A stretch of DNA of 64,000 nucleotides. Source: Desulfurococcaceae archaeon AG1. Lineage in GTDB: Archaea > Thermoproteota > Thermoprotei_A > Sulfolobales > AG1. The notes below the pieces were generated by a model, which saw only the letters and a list, made by a program, of their open reading frames with translations, had not been told where the DNA came from and made no database searches. The translations under genes and the position numbers were made by a program. The stretch lies in the NCBI GenBank assembly GCA_003116855.1, contig BEWT01000015.1, forward strand, positions 225,445 through 289,444, in the 5' to 3' direction. Within the stretch, counting starts at the first letter, position 1. Each line of letters begins with the position of its first letter. Positions 56,276 through 64,000 of this stretch are shown in pieces.

Positions 56276-57498
56276 ACCTCGTTGATAATTATATCAGATA
56301 TGGCTAGCCTGTTGATCTCGTTAGTCCCCTCATAGATCTGGGTGAGCTTGGCATCCCTCAAAAGCTTCTCAGCAACAAGATCCCTTGTATATCCATAGCC
56401 CCCCATGATCTGTATAGCCTCTAGAGCAACATGGACAGCAACATCCGAGGCGAAAACCTTAGCAGCACTCGAATCACCCATAGGTGGAGGGAACTCTGAC
56501 TCGAGCCTAGAGGCAACGGAATAGACGAGAGACTCAGCAGCAGAGATCATGATATACATGTTCGCAAGCTTCTCCCTCACTATCTGGTGCTCCATAATCC
56601 TCCTACCTCCCTGGATCCTGGACCCAGCATAGCTTAGAGCCTCCCTAAAAGCCCTCTTAGCTATGCCCAGAGCAATACCGCCAACCGGTGCTCTTGAGTA
56701 GGCTAGCGATAGCTGCACAAAATCCCAACCAAGCCCTGGGGGACATATAACATGATCCTCAGGAACCCTCACACCCTCAAAAGCAAGCTCACCCGTAGGG
56801 CTACTCCTATGACCCATCTTATCTATAATAGAAACAACCCTGAAACCCTCAGCAGATCTGGGCACCACGAAACAAGCCATCGATGCAACACCCTTCTGCT
56901 TATCCGTCAAGGCAAAGACTGTTATGTAGTCAGCTATAGGCCCGTTGGATATAAAGATCTTCCTCCCACTAATAACCCAGTAGCCACCCTCCCTCCTAGC
57001 ATAGGTGAGAAACACAGACCCAGGCACCCCCGGCTCGATCCTCTCATAATCAGAACCAGCCGTAGGCTCTGTTATAGCGAAAGCCCATACCTGGGGCTCG
57101 CCCCGAGCATCAGCCTCGGCGAAAGGCTTAAGCCATCTCTCCCCCACATCTCCCCTGCCCAGCATGCCTGCTATAACTATGGGGAGCAATCCCAGCCACA
57201 CGGCCCCCACGGTTGTGGCTAAACCGGCGTCGTGAAAGGCTAGGGCTTCGAGAGCCACTGTTGATCCGAGTGTGAAGTAACCAGAACCCCCAAGATCCCT
57301 TGGTATAGGAAGACTTAGAAGCCTTATCCTGCTCGAGCTTCTCAGAACCTCCCTGATATCCTTTACAACATCCTCGTGACCAGCCCTATCGAGCTTTAGG
57401 AGCAGAGCCTCATATGATGAGGCAAACTCCCTCACAGTATTATATATATAGAGGTATTCCTGTGGAAGAGGGTATGTATGTGTTTTCAAGAGCCTCAC
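56272..57498 (-). CDS. Acyl-CoA dehydrogenase
   Basis: An FAD enzyme that introduces the alpha-beta double bond into acyl-CoA thioesters. Landmarks in order: AFAITEPTAGSDYERIEPG (FAD/substrate loop near residue 147), GYWVISGRKIFISNGPIADY near 180, MGHRSSPTGELAFEGVRVPE, and MGGYGYTRDLVAEKLLRDAK then IYEGTNEINRL at the C-terminus (near 385-400). It has 408 residues, normal size. It overlaps the ADH gene upstream and the ADC-family gene downstream (ATGA at both junctions). Which acyl-CoA it uses cannot be read from sequence. Confidence 0.92.
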   Translation of the reverse strand: MRLLKTHTYPLPQEYLYIYNTVREFASSYEALLLKLDRAGHEDVVKDIREVLRSSSRIRLLSLPIPRDLGGSGYFTLGSTVALEALAFHDAGLATTVGAVWLGLLPIVIAGMLGRGDVGERWLKPFAEADARGEPQVWAFAITEPTAGSDYERIEPGVPGSVFLTYARREGGYWVISGRKIFISNGPIADYITVFALTDKQKGVASMACFVVPRSAEGFRVVSIIDKMGHRSSPTGELAFEGVRVPEDHVICPPGLGWDFVQLSLAYSRAPVGGIALGIAKRAFREALSYAGSRIQGGRRIMEHQIVREKLANMYIMISAAESLVYSVASRLESEFPPPMGDSSAAKVFASDVAVHVALEAIQIMGGYGYTRDLVAEKLLRDAKLTQIYEGTNEINRLAISDIIINEV

Positions 57499-58559
57499 CT
57501 AAAGATCACGACCTGCCTATACGGAGCCTCACCCCTGGCTAGTTTTTCGAGGGCTTCGTTGATATCGTCGAGCCTTATTTTCGCTGCTATATCCCAGTAG
57601 TTCACGAGATCTCTCGATGCTAGGTCGGCTAGGTTTGCTAGATCTCTTATCGAGCCGTAGAGTACTGTTTTTATGCTGAGCTCGTTTAGAACCATCTTGT
57701 GTATCGGTATTCTAGGCCCGTATTCAGATCCCAGGCCCACTATGATGTAGACACCCAGGGGTGATAAGAGATCTATATAGGTCTCGATAGTCCTCTCAAC
57801 CCCCACAAAGTCTATCACAGCCCTTAGAGTCTGGCCCCCCGTAGCCTCCATAACAGCCCTCCTAACATCTGGAACGCTGGAAGCATCTATCAAGACATCA
57901 CCTTTACGAAGCCTAGCGATTCTAGAGGCCGCCTCAACCTTATCCCTCCTCACATCAACCCCAATTATTTTAGCACCTGTGAGAAGCCTTGCCAGCTGTA
58001 GCCCAAATATACCTGTCCCTCCAAGCCCGACTATGAGGATATAGTCGTCATCCTCGACCTCCTCAGCAGCCTTCCTAACAGCCCTATAGGCCGTGACACC
58101 AGCATCGGCTAGAGCAGCTGCAGCCTCAAGATCCCTGAGACCCTTTACAGGTACGAGGTATCTATAGTGGGGGACAAGCATATACTCAGCAAAACCACCA
58201 TTATAGAGAGCAATACCACCCCCAGCCCTCAAACCACAGAGCTGGTATAGACCCCTCTGGGCATATTTATCATCCCTCTCACAGTAAGCCCAGTACACGA
58301 GAACCTCCATACCAGGCTCTATATCAGGCGGGACAAGCTCCCCAACCTCCTCAACAACCCCCGAGACCTCGTGACCCATAACCAAGGGAAAGGTGGGGGG
58401 TACGAGGGTTCCTAGCTCACCCCTCCAGAGGTGAACATCGCTATGGCAAACACCGCTACCCACAACCCTCACAAGAACAGAAGTCCCGGAAGCCCTGGGC
58501 TTGGGGATATCCTCTATTCTTAAAGGCTCTCCATAGTTATGGAGAACCGCAGCCCTCAA
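57495..58559 (-). CDS. Zinc-type alcohol dehydrogenase family protein, structural zinc site reduced
   Basis: Medium-chain dehydrogenase: catalytic zinc ligands in GVCHSDVHLW (Cys, His), GHEVSG (His-Glu), GroES-like N-terminal half, and the Rossmann motif IVGLGGTGIFGLQLA near residue 175 with an acidic residue after beta 2 (GVDVRRDK), which suggests NAD. The structural zinc lobe normally has four Cys; here only YCERDD and YQLCGL remain, so that zinc is probably absent. It has 354 residues; ATG 58559 overlaps the SCP2-like stop and its stop overlaps the ACAD start. Substrate unknown; in this operon it may act on a hydroxy-acyl or short alcohol. Confidence 0.88.
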   Translation of the reverse strand: MRAAVLHNYGEPLRIEDIPKPRASGTSVLVRVVGSGVCHSDVHLWRGELGTLVPPTFPLVMGHEVSGVVEEVGELVPPDIEPGMEVLVYWAYCERDDKYAQRGLYQLCGLRAGGGIALYNGGFAEYMLVPHYRYLVPVKGLRDLEAAAALADAGVTAYRAVRKAAEEVEDDDYILIVGLGGTGIFGLQLARLLTGAKIIGVDVRRDKVEAASRIARLRKGDVLIDASSVPDVRRAVMEATGGQTLRAVIDFVGVERTIETYIDLLSPLGVYIIVGLGSEYGPRIPIHKMVLNELSIKTVLYGSIRDLANLADLASRDLVNYWDIAAKIRLDDINEALEKLARGEAPYRQVVIFR

Positions 58560-58987
58560 ACCTGGACACCGCCCACTCTCTGGGCTGCTCTAACCATCTC
58601 CATAGCAGCAGAGGCGTATCTCAGCACAGCAGCCATATCGCCCTTCTTGAGAACAAGCTTCCTCTTAACAATAGCCGAGACAGGGGATTCCCTACCAGCT
58701 ATGATATCGAGCCAATCACTATATTTAGCAGACAGTATAAATGGGGCATCGACACCGCTAGCATCATCAAAGAACCTAACGCCTCTACACTCACCATCAT
58801 AGAGATCAGCGATAAACCCAGGAGATCCCGAGGGATACCGAGCCCTCAACTCCGGGGGGAGTGAGGTAACCACGAAGAGTATAGGCCAAACCCACCCCTT
58901 ACCAAGCCTCCTATACTCAGGGGACTCGTTGAGAGCCTTGCAATAAGCCTCAGCCCACTCACGGCTTGGAAACACAATAGAGCTCAA
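58556..58987 (-). CDS. SCP2-like sterol/lipid carrier domain protein
   Basis: The 143-residue protein starts VFPSREWAEAYCKALNESPE, then has DLYDGECRGVRFFD, KYSDWLDIIAGRESPVSAIV and LVLKKGDMAAVLRYASAAME. This order (an x-W-A-x-x-Y start, a DG-x-C strand, W-x-x-II-x-G and a K-x-x-K-G-D strand) fits archaeal/bacterial SCP2 sterol-carrier-like proteins that accompany acyl-CoA enzymes. It is the first gene of the leftward operon and overlaps the ADH start (ATGA). It probably binds acyl-CoA or a lipid-like substrate; that is inferred from family and context. Confidence 0.65.
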   Translation of the reverse strand: MSSIVFPSREWAEAYCKALNESPEYRRLGKGWVWPILFVVTSLPPELRARYPSGSPGFIADLYDGECRGVRFFDDASGVDAPFILSAKYSDWLDIIAGRESPVSAIVKRKLVLKKGDMAAVLRYASAAMEMVRAAQRVGGVQV

Positions 58988-59220
58988 AACATATCACCAC
59001 ACACAATAGGTTTTAGGGCTATAAAAACAATAGCATAAAAACCGATTAAGAGAAACATATATAGTTAAAACCCAATAAATAGTCTCGGTGAGCCCTAACC
59101 TGTTTTAAAAGGACCGCACATCAGCCTAGGATCTGTTGGAAGGTGAAAAACTCACCAGATCTTTGTAACATTCTATAGATTATTTAGCCTTGCAGCAATA
59201 ATACTGGTCGGCGATTCTCT
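58988..59220. promoter_or_regulatory. Divergent promoter region between SCP2-like and phosphatase operons
   Basis: A/T-rich (58990-59090). A TATA-like ATATATAGTTAAAAC lies at about 59058-59072; no clear operator palindrome was seen. It must hold promoters for the leftward four-gene operon and the rightward phosphatase-glycerol operon. Confidence 0.4.
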
Positions 59221-60915
59221 TTGAGAATTGTCTACACATATATAGCGATCACGGTCCTCATAGCTATAACACTATCCATAGCATCTATAAACACAGCCAT
59301 GGGGGCTTATAATAGCTGGGCTGGTTATAGGAATCCATATATAGATGTTTTGGAAAAAATAGAGCCCGTGAGGATCTCTGGAGAGCCTGTCGCAAAACAC
59401 ATAGTTTTCATACTACTCGACGGCTTAAGCACTAGTATCCTCGAGGATCTGGGTAGAGAGAACAAGGATCTGGAGAAACTTATCTCGCTGGGAGCATTCT
59501 ACCCCAACGGATTAACCAACATGCCATCATACTCCCTCCCCGGGAGGGCATCGATACTCACAGGAGCTCCCCCAGAGATCAATGAGGTCATGTCCAATGA
59601 CTACAAAGGAGCACTGAGGATCGATAGCATTGTGAAAGCGGCTAAAGAAGCTGGCTTCAAGATCCTATGCTCAGGCGATAGATCTATTGAGACGATGTTC
59701 CAAAACTATATAGATGAATGCTCCTCAATAGAGGAGGGAAGCGGTCACGGAGCCCTAGCACTAGTCGAGGGTGCGAGGCTCTTCAAAAAATACTCAGAAG
59801 CAGGCTATAGGGTTTTCCTCTGGATAGGTGTGAGCGATATAGATATGATCGGTCACCTAACAGGAAGCAGTGGAAGTCCTGAGTATAACTCCACAGTGAT
59901 CAATATAGCCAGACTCACTCTAAGCTATATAGAAACCCTGACCAAGGAGAACACGCTCATAGTAATACTCAACGACCATGGATTCAAGAGGGGAGGGCAT
60001 CACGGAGGCCCAGAACCCGAGGTTAGAAGAGTATTCACATTATTCATAGGACCTGGGGTAAGGCCAGGAATATATAGTGCTAGCTACACACAAAACGATA
60101 TAGCATCCACAGTAGCAATGCTCATGGGTCTAAGAATACCAGCACAATCTATAGGAAAACCCCTCACCGAGGGCTTCAACCTACCTAGCAGCAAGATCGA
60201 GGAGTATAGAAGAGCATCAGAAGAGCAGGGATCGAGAGTAATAGCAGCACTCGAAAAAGCCTTAGGAGTGAAAATCGGTCTAGGCACAAACCCTCAGGAT
60301 GCATACAGAGAGATCACAGGTCGCCTCTATAGCGAGGGTATGGGCTCGAGACTCGCCATAGCCATCGCACTCTCACTACTAATACCAGCAGGTCTCTACG
60401 CATCTATAAAAACAGGGATCCTAAGCTCTAGAAAAACCCTGATCCTCATAATAACAGGGATCCTGGTCTATGAATCTATATACTGGATAGCCTACTACTC
60501 CATAAAAGGACCCACAAGCCTCTCAGACATACTATCCCTAGGAGAGCTCCTAGACAAAGTAAGACTCGCAGTAGCAATAGCAGGGCTGGTCACGGGGCTC
60601 CTGATAGGCGTGATCGAGCTAACACCCCTCAGAACAGGACTCCCAAAGATCCTTATACCAATACTCACATCAATAACCATAACAATAGTGCTGAGCCTCA
60701 TATACGCAGCTCCCTTCTACGTAGGCTACGGCGTAACAGTAAGATTCCCCCCACCAGACTGGGGAGGAGGATTCATGCTCTTCCTCTACCTAGTGAAAGC
60801 ATCGTTCACAGGTTTAATAGGGATACCGCTAGCAATAGCTATTGCTATAATCCTCTCCATAGCAGGACACTATATATATAGATTATCGAGAGGCTCTAGA
60901 GAACATGGAGCCTAG
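59221..60915 (+). CDS. Membrane-anchored alkaline phosphatase/phosphodiesterase-superfamily protein
   Basis: The alkaline phosphatase superfamily hydrolyses phosphate mono- or diesters with two metals. Metal and nucleophile landmarks: FILLDGLSTSI near residue 63, LPGRASILTGAPPE near 105, GVSDIDMIGHLTG near 205 (Asp, His), IVILNDHGFKRGGHHGGPEP near 250 (Asp-His and His). A signal anchor occupies residues 5-25 and about five hydrophobic segments follow residue 375, so the catalytic domain should face outside. TTG start, 564 residues. It overlaps the GlpA-like gene, so it may release glycerol phosphate or a similar compound for the downstream enzymes. Confidence 0.82.
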   Translation: MRIVYTYIAITVLIAITLSIASINTAMGAYNSWAGYRNPYIDVLEKIEPVRISGEPVAKHIVFILLDGLSTSILEDLGRENKDLEKLISLGAFYPNGLTNMPSYSLPGRASILTGAPPEINEVMSNDYKGALRIDSIVKAAKEAGFKILCSGDRSIETMFQNYIDECSSIEEGSGHGALALVEGARLFKKYSEAGYRVFLWIGVSDIDMIGHLTGSSGSPEYNSTVINIARLTLSYIETLTKENTLIVILNDHGFKRGGHHGGPEPEVRRVFTLFIGPGVRPGIYSASYTQNDIASTVAMLMGLRIPAQSIGKPLTEGFNLPSSKIEEYRRASEEQGSRVIAALEKALGVKIGLGTNPQDAYREITGRLYSEGMGSRLAIAIALSLLIPAGLYASIKTGILSSRKTLILIITGILVYESIYWIAYYSIKGPTSLSDILSLGELLDKVRLAVAIAGLVTGLLIGVIELTPLRTGLPKILIPILTSITITIVLSLIYAAPFYVGYGVTVRFPPPDWGGGFMLFLYLVKASFTGLIGIPLAIAIAIILSIAGHYIYRLSRGSREHGA

Positions 60916-62317
60916 GAGATACGATGTAGCAATCATAGGAGCAGGGGTCGCAGGCCTCTTCATAGCCCACGAGCTCTCAAAATTCAACCTATCCATAGCA
61001 GTTATAGAGAAGGAAGCAGAGCCAGGCTTCGGCGTATCCAAAGGGCATGCCGGTGTCTTGCACGTGGTCCAGCCTCCATTCAATTCCCTCAAAAGCATGC
61101 TAGCAGTTAAGGGAAACAGGCTCTACGATAGGGTTGCAAGAGAGCTTGGGGTCAGCATGCTTAGACTCCCAGCCCTCTTGGTAGCCAGGTCTGGGATAGA
61201 GCTGGCAATCCTACCCCTGGTCTATGTGGTGCTGAAAATAATATACCAGATCAGGGGTTTCGATATATCCATAGTTAGTGGGAGGAGGCTAAGGCTTCTC
61301 GAACCAAATGTAGAGGGCTACGCTGCCATAATGATCCAGGGCTATGGTGTTATAGACTCCTTCGAACTCATAGACAGGCTATACAGATCCTCTAGAGCTA
61401 GGGGTGTTGAGTTCATGTTCAAAACAGAGGCAAGGGATCTCAAGATCGAGGATGACACCATAGTTATAGAGACAACAAGGGGATCTATAAGGGCTAGGTA
61501 TGTTATCAACGCAGCAGGCCTTGGCTCCGACACACTAGCATCAAGGGTAGGAGGATCAGAGAGGATCGAGCCTCACCTGGGAGTCATGCTAGTCTTCGAC
61601 AAACCCCAGACTAGAAGCATAGTAGCACCAATACCAACGCTAAAGCCTGCAAGAACAAAGGGCGGGGGCATTATACCCATGCCGTGGGGCAGCACGATCT
61701 GGGGGCCTAGCTTTGCACCAACGGGATCACGAGAGGATAGGGGCGTCAGGGCTGAGCATGTTATAGATGTGATCAGGAAGTTCAAAGACCTCGTGAGGAT
61801 CAAGGGAAGGCTTGTCAAAGCCTACGCAGGCGTTAGACCCTCGACGCCCAAGGGGGATTTCTCGATAAGCTACTCCCCACAGACTAGAAGGATCATAAAC
61901 CTCGTGGGTATAGAATCACCAGGACTCACAGCAGCACCAGCCATAGCCCTTATGGTGATAGGAATGCTAAAAACAGCCGGGCTAGAACTAACAGTAGCTG
62001 GGAAAACGCCTCAAAAGATCGTGTGGAGGATAAGCACCAGAGCAAGACTAGCCATAAACCCCTCAGGGATAGAAGGCCACGAAGGAGTCATAATATGCCC
62101 GTGCATGAAGGTAAGCCTAGCAGATATCATAGACGCTATAGAGAATGGAGCATCAACCCTCGACGGCATTATATTTAGGACAAAGCTGGGCATGGGCTCC
62201 TGCCAGGGCCAGCACTGCATAGGCAGGGCTATAATAGCCATGCTAAGGCTGACTAGAAAGAAACCCGAGGATCTTGTTAAGAGTGGTGAAGCCTCATGGC
62301 TCGTGGAGAGGCTCTAG
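60905..62317 (+). CDS. glpA: GlpA-like FAD glycerol-3-phosphate dehydrogenase subunit with BFD-type iron-sulfur domain
   Basis: GlpA-type enzymes oxidise glycerol-3-phosphate to dihydroxyacetone phosphate and pass electrons to the membrane. The FAD motif VAIIGAGVAGLFIAHEL is at residues 8-24; GVSKGHAGVLHV (near 45) and YVINAAGLGSDTLA (near 200) follow as in DAO/GlpA enzymes. The C-terminal region has ICPCMKVSLADI and GMGSCQGQHCIGRA, four Cys of a BFD-like [2Fe-2S] domain (residues about 397-450). It has 470 residues and overlaps both neighbours. The close GlpB-like and GlpK genes support a glycerol role; a related amine or sugar-acid oxidase is the alternative. Confidence 0.85.
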   Translation: MEPRRYDVAIIGAGVAGLFIAHELSKFNLSIAVIEKEAEPGFGVSKGHAGVLHVVQPPFNSLKSMLAVKGNRLYDRVARELGVSMLRLPALLVARSGIELAILPLVYVVLKIIYQIRGFDISIVSGRRLRLLEPNVEGYAAIMIQGYGVIDSFELIDRLYRSSRARGVEFMFKTEARDLKIEDDTIVIETTRGSIRARYVINAAGLGSDTLASRVGGSERIEPHLGVMLVFDKPQTRSIVAPIPTLKPARTKGGGIIPMPWGSTIWGPSFAPTGSREDRGVRAEHVIDVIRKFKDLVRIKGRLVKAYAGVRPSTPKGDFSISYSPQTRRIINLVGIESPGLTAAPAIALMVIGMLKTAGLELTVAGKTPQKIVWRISTRARLAINPSGIEGHEGVIICPCMKVSLADIIDAIENGASTLDGIIFRTKLGMGSCQGQHCIGRAIIAMLRLTRKKPEDLVKSGEASWLVERL

Positions 62318-63261
62318 AAAAAACCGAGAAGGGATCTACGATCCATATAATAGGAGCGGGGTTAGCAGGCCTCTCCCTAGCCAGGGAACTCCTAGACAGA
62401 GGCTATAGCGTGAGGGTGGCAGAGACAAGGGATAGGATCGGGGGTATCTCGATCCTAGATCCCGAGGCCTCGGGGCTTATCGAAAAACTAGGCTCGGAGA
62501 TTAGCGTGAGCCTCCAATCAACAGCAACCAGGCTTGGAGAGCGGGTGGCAATAATATCTAGCACGGGGGTTGAGGGAGTAGCTAAGGGGGTATCTGCAAC
62601 AGGATTCAGAGTCGCATCCCCAATAGAGCTGGGTATAGTGGGTGACAGACCAGCCGGTGTCTACCCCTTCCACGCAGCCCTAGACCTATTAATAGCAGGC
62701 CTCTCCCCGGGGAGGGTTATAGCTATCTATGGTGCTAATAGGTATAGCCTCCTATTGGCTGAGAAGCTAGCCCAGCATGGCAGGAAGATCTATGTTATAA
62801 GCTCGAACCCGGTTCGGTCTAAAAAAGATCTAGAGATCCTTGTGGGAAGGGTTAGAGAGCTGAAAGGATCCCAGAGACTCTCAGAGATAAGGCTTGACAA
62901 TAATACAATCAAAGCAGACACACTGGTAATAGCTATCTTCAAACCCTGGAACCCCTTCCCAGAACTCCCCTCAGTAGGGCACGCCTCGCTCGAGATCTAC
63001 GACCCCAAAGCCCTGCTCGAGGCTAGCAGGCTCCTAGCAATAAACCTAGGCTGTGAGGAACAAGCCCGCAGGAGGGTTAAGGTGCAAGGCGCTATCCAGG
63101 CGTTCCCAGAAACCCTCACACCATGTCTCAGAGAACTCCTCGTAGTAAAACCTGGAGGCGGAGAGGTCTGGATCGGCGATAGATCCTATAGCATTGAGGG
63201 AGACTACGCGGTAATCAGGACCCCCGGGGATTCCGAGCCCCTGGTGGTGAGGGGATCTTGA
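62296..63261 (+). CDS. GlpB-like FAD/NAD-binding subunit
   Basis: A Rossmann flavoprotein of 321 residues starting IHIIGAGLAGLSLARELLDR (GxGxxG, residues 16-35) with an acidic residue after beta 2 (VAETRDRIGG). A second nucleotide-binding-like stretch occurs at VIAIYGANRYSLLLAEKLAQ near residue 147. It lies between the GlpA-like gene (22-base overlap) and GlpK (4-base overlap), the place of glpB in anaerobic glpABC operons, so it may hand electrons from GlpA to the respiratory chain. The sequence resemblance itself is only to pyridine-nucleotide-disulfide-type oxidoreductases. Confidence 0.75.
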   Translation: MARGEALEKTEKGSTIHIIGAGLAGLSLARELLDRGYSVRVAETRDRIGGISILDPEASGLIEKLGSEISVSLQSTATRLGERVAIISSTGVEGVAKGVSATGFRVASPIELGIVGDRPAGVYPFHAALDLLIAGLSPGRVIAIYGANRYSLLLAEKLAQHGRKIYVISSNPVRSKKDLEILVGRVRELKGSQRLSEIRLDNNTIKADTLVIAIFKPWNPFPELPSVGHASLEIYDPKALLEASRLLAINLGCEEQARRRVKVQGAIQAFPETLTPCLRELLVVKPGGGEVWIGDRSYSIEGDYAVIRTPGDSEPLVVRGS

Positions 63262-64000
63262 GATACGGTGTAATAGATATAGGAGGCACCGGTGTTAAGG
63301 TTAGCGTTTATGACGAGGGCTTTAGGAAAACAGATCATGTTAAGATCAAGATACCCATGAGATCCACGCCCGAGGGTCTTGTAGATCATGATGCCTCAAT
63401 GATTAGAGACGCTGTTCTCCACGGCTTCAGATGGCTTAGAGAGCGTGGGGTTAGGCTTGCAGGGATCGCTACATATAGGGCATCGATACTAGCCTGGGGG
63501 CGCGATGGGAAGCCCTTAACCAATGTGATAACATGGATGGATAGGAGTAGCAGGGCTATAGCCTCGAAACCGATTTACAGGATCCTCGGGCTGGCACCGA
63601 TCCTTGGTAAGGTATTTAGAGCCGACAGCCCTGCGATGAGGATAAAATGGCTCCTCGAAACAAACCCCGCGCTAAGGGTAGGGGTTGAGAGGGGCGATAT
63701 CTATATAGGGACTCTGAGCTCCTATATAGCATATATAGCATCCTCGAGATATATGAACGACGCATCTAACGAGGCTCTCACAGGCCTTTTGAATCCTAAG
63801 AACTTCAAAAGACTGTGGTTTGTATACGATTTGCTAGGGATCCCAAGATCTATTGATCCAGAGGTTGTTGATAACGTTGGCTATATAGGATCTATAGAGG
63901 GTATAGATATAGCAGTCCTCATAGCAGATCAACAGGCATCGATAATAGGGTCATCATGCCTCAGCTCATCATGCCTCAAAATCACTGGAAGCACCGGGGT
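63258..64000 (+). CDS. glpK: FGGY kinase, probable glycerol kinase (3' part outside the window)
   Basis: Glycerol kinase makes glycerol-3-phosphate, the substrate of GlpA. TTG 63258 overlaps the GlpB-like stop (TTGA). Visible FGGY landmarks: YGVIDIGGTGVKVSVYD (phosphate-1 loop), GVRLAGIATYRASILAW, VITWMDRSSRAIA and LIADQQASIIGSS near the end. About 248 codons are in the window, and the frame is open to the edge, where KITGSTGV should be the start of the second ATPase-core motif. It is intact as far as seen, unlike the FGGY remnant at 49460-50136, which is a different paralogue. The exact substrate (glycerol or another polyol) is inferred from neighbours. Confidence 0.82.
   Translation, partial: MRYGVIDIGGTGVKVSVYDEGFRKTDHVKIKIPMRSTPEGLVDHDASMIRDAVLHGFRWLRERGVRLAGIATYRASILAWGRDGKPLTNVITWMDRSSRAIASKPIYRILGLAPILGKVFRADSPAMRIKWLLETNPALRVGVERGDIYIGTLSSYIAYIASSRYMNDASNEALTGLLNPKNFKRLWFVYDLLGIPRSIDPEVVDNVGYIGSIEGIDIAVLIADQQASIIGSSCLSSSCLKITGSTG

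Overview
The window looks like a hyperthermophilic crenarchaeon (Thermoproteota). The CRISPR repeats end in the ATTGAAAG handle typical of crenarchaeal arrays. The genes include Csa1/Csa3-type cas genes, a NurA-HerA pair, a PaREP1-family protein, AGG/ATA-rich coding and overlapping leftward and rightward operons. I cannot name the genus from sequence alone. No tRNA or rRNA was seen.

Region by region: (1) 1-4990, rightward operon of two unrecognised proteins, a NurA-like nuclease, a HerA-like ATPase and a small ORF. (2) 5070-11803, leftward: a putative winged-helix regulator, then a type I interference cassette (small subunit, Cas7, Cas5, a Cas8-position protein, HD-helicase Cas3). (3) 11804-13546, gene debris and an orphan repeat. 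(4) 13547-33336, the CRISPR island: array A (about 95 repeats, read leftward) and array B (about 107 repeats, read rightward) point away from each other around csa3, csa1-cas1-cas2-cas4, csx1 and a Crn1-like CARF gene. The two leaders form a ~385-bp inverted repeat. (5) 33602-41458, leftward type III-B operon cmr4-5-1-6-2-3. (6) 41459-53200, a plastic zone: a third leader with a 3-repeat mini-array, orphan repeats, a degenerate CRISPR-like remnant, a PaREP1 protein, a HEPN-MNT pair with an internal duplication, a T4 endonuclease V-like UV glycosylase plus a decayed relative, a ~340-bp structured element in two copies (one seamlessly inside a decarboxylase pseudogene), and an FGGY kinase gene whose middle is replaced by DNA carrying a CRISPR repeat. 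(7) 50540-64000, metabolism: saccharopine-dehydrogenase-like protein, M28 peptidase, GH3 glycosidase, a leftward SCP2-like/ADH/acyl-CoA dehydrogenase/acetoacetate-decarboxylase-like operon, and a rightward phosphatase/GlpA-like/GlpB-like/GlpK operon cut by the window end.

How it fits together: all three arrays share the same 3' repeat half, so type I and type III-B effectors can draw on the same crRNAs; no cas6 is in the window. Cmr2 has a GGDD cyclase motif, and Csx1 (CARF-HEPN), a Crn1-like ring nuclease candidate and Csa3 (CARF-wHTH) would form a full cyclic-oligoadenylate circuit: make, sense, destroy, and regulate transcription. The strongest candidates for something new are the structured mobile element, the repeat-like motifs built into all three leaders, and the CRISPR-repeat-associated gene disruptions.
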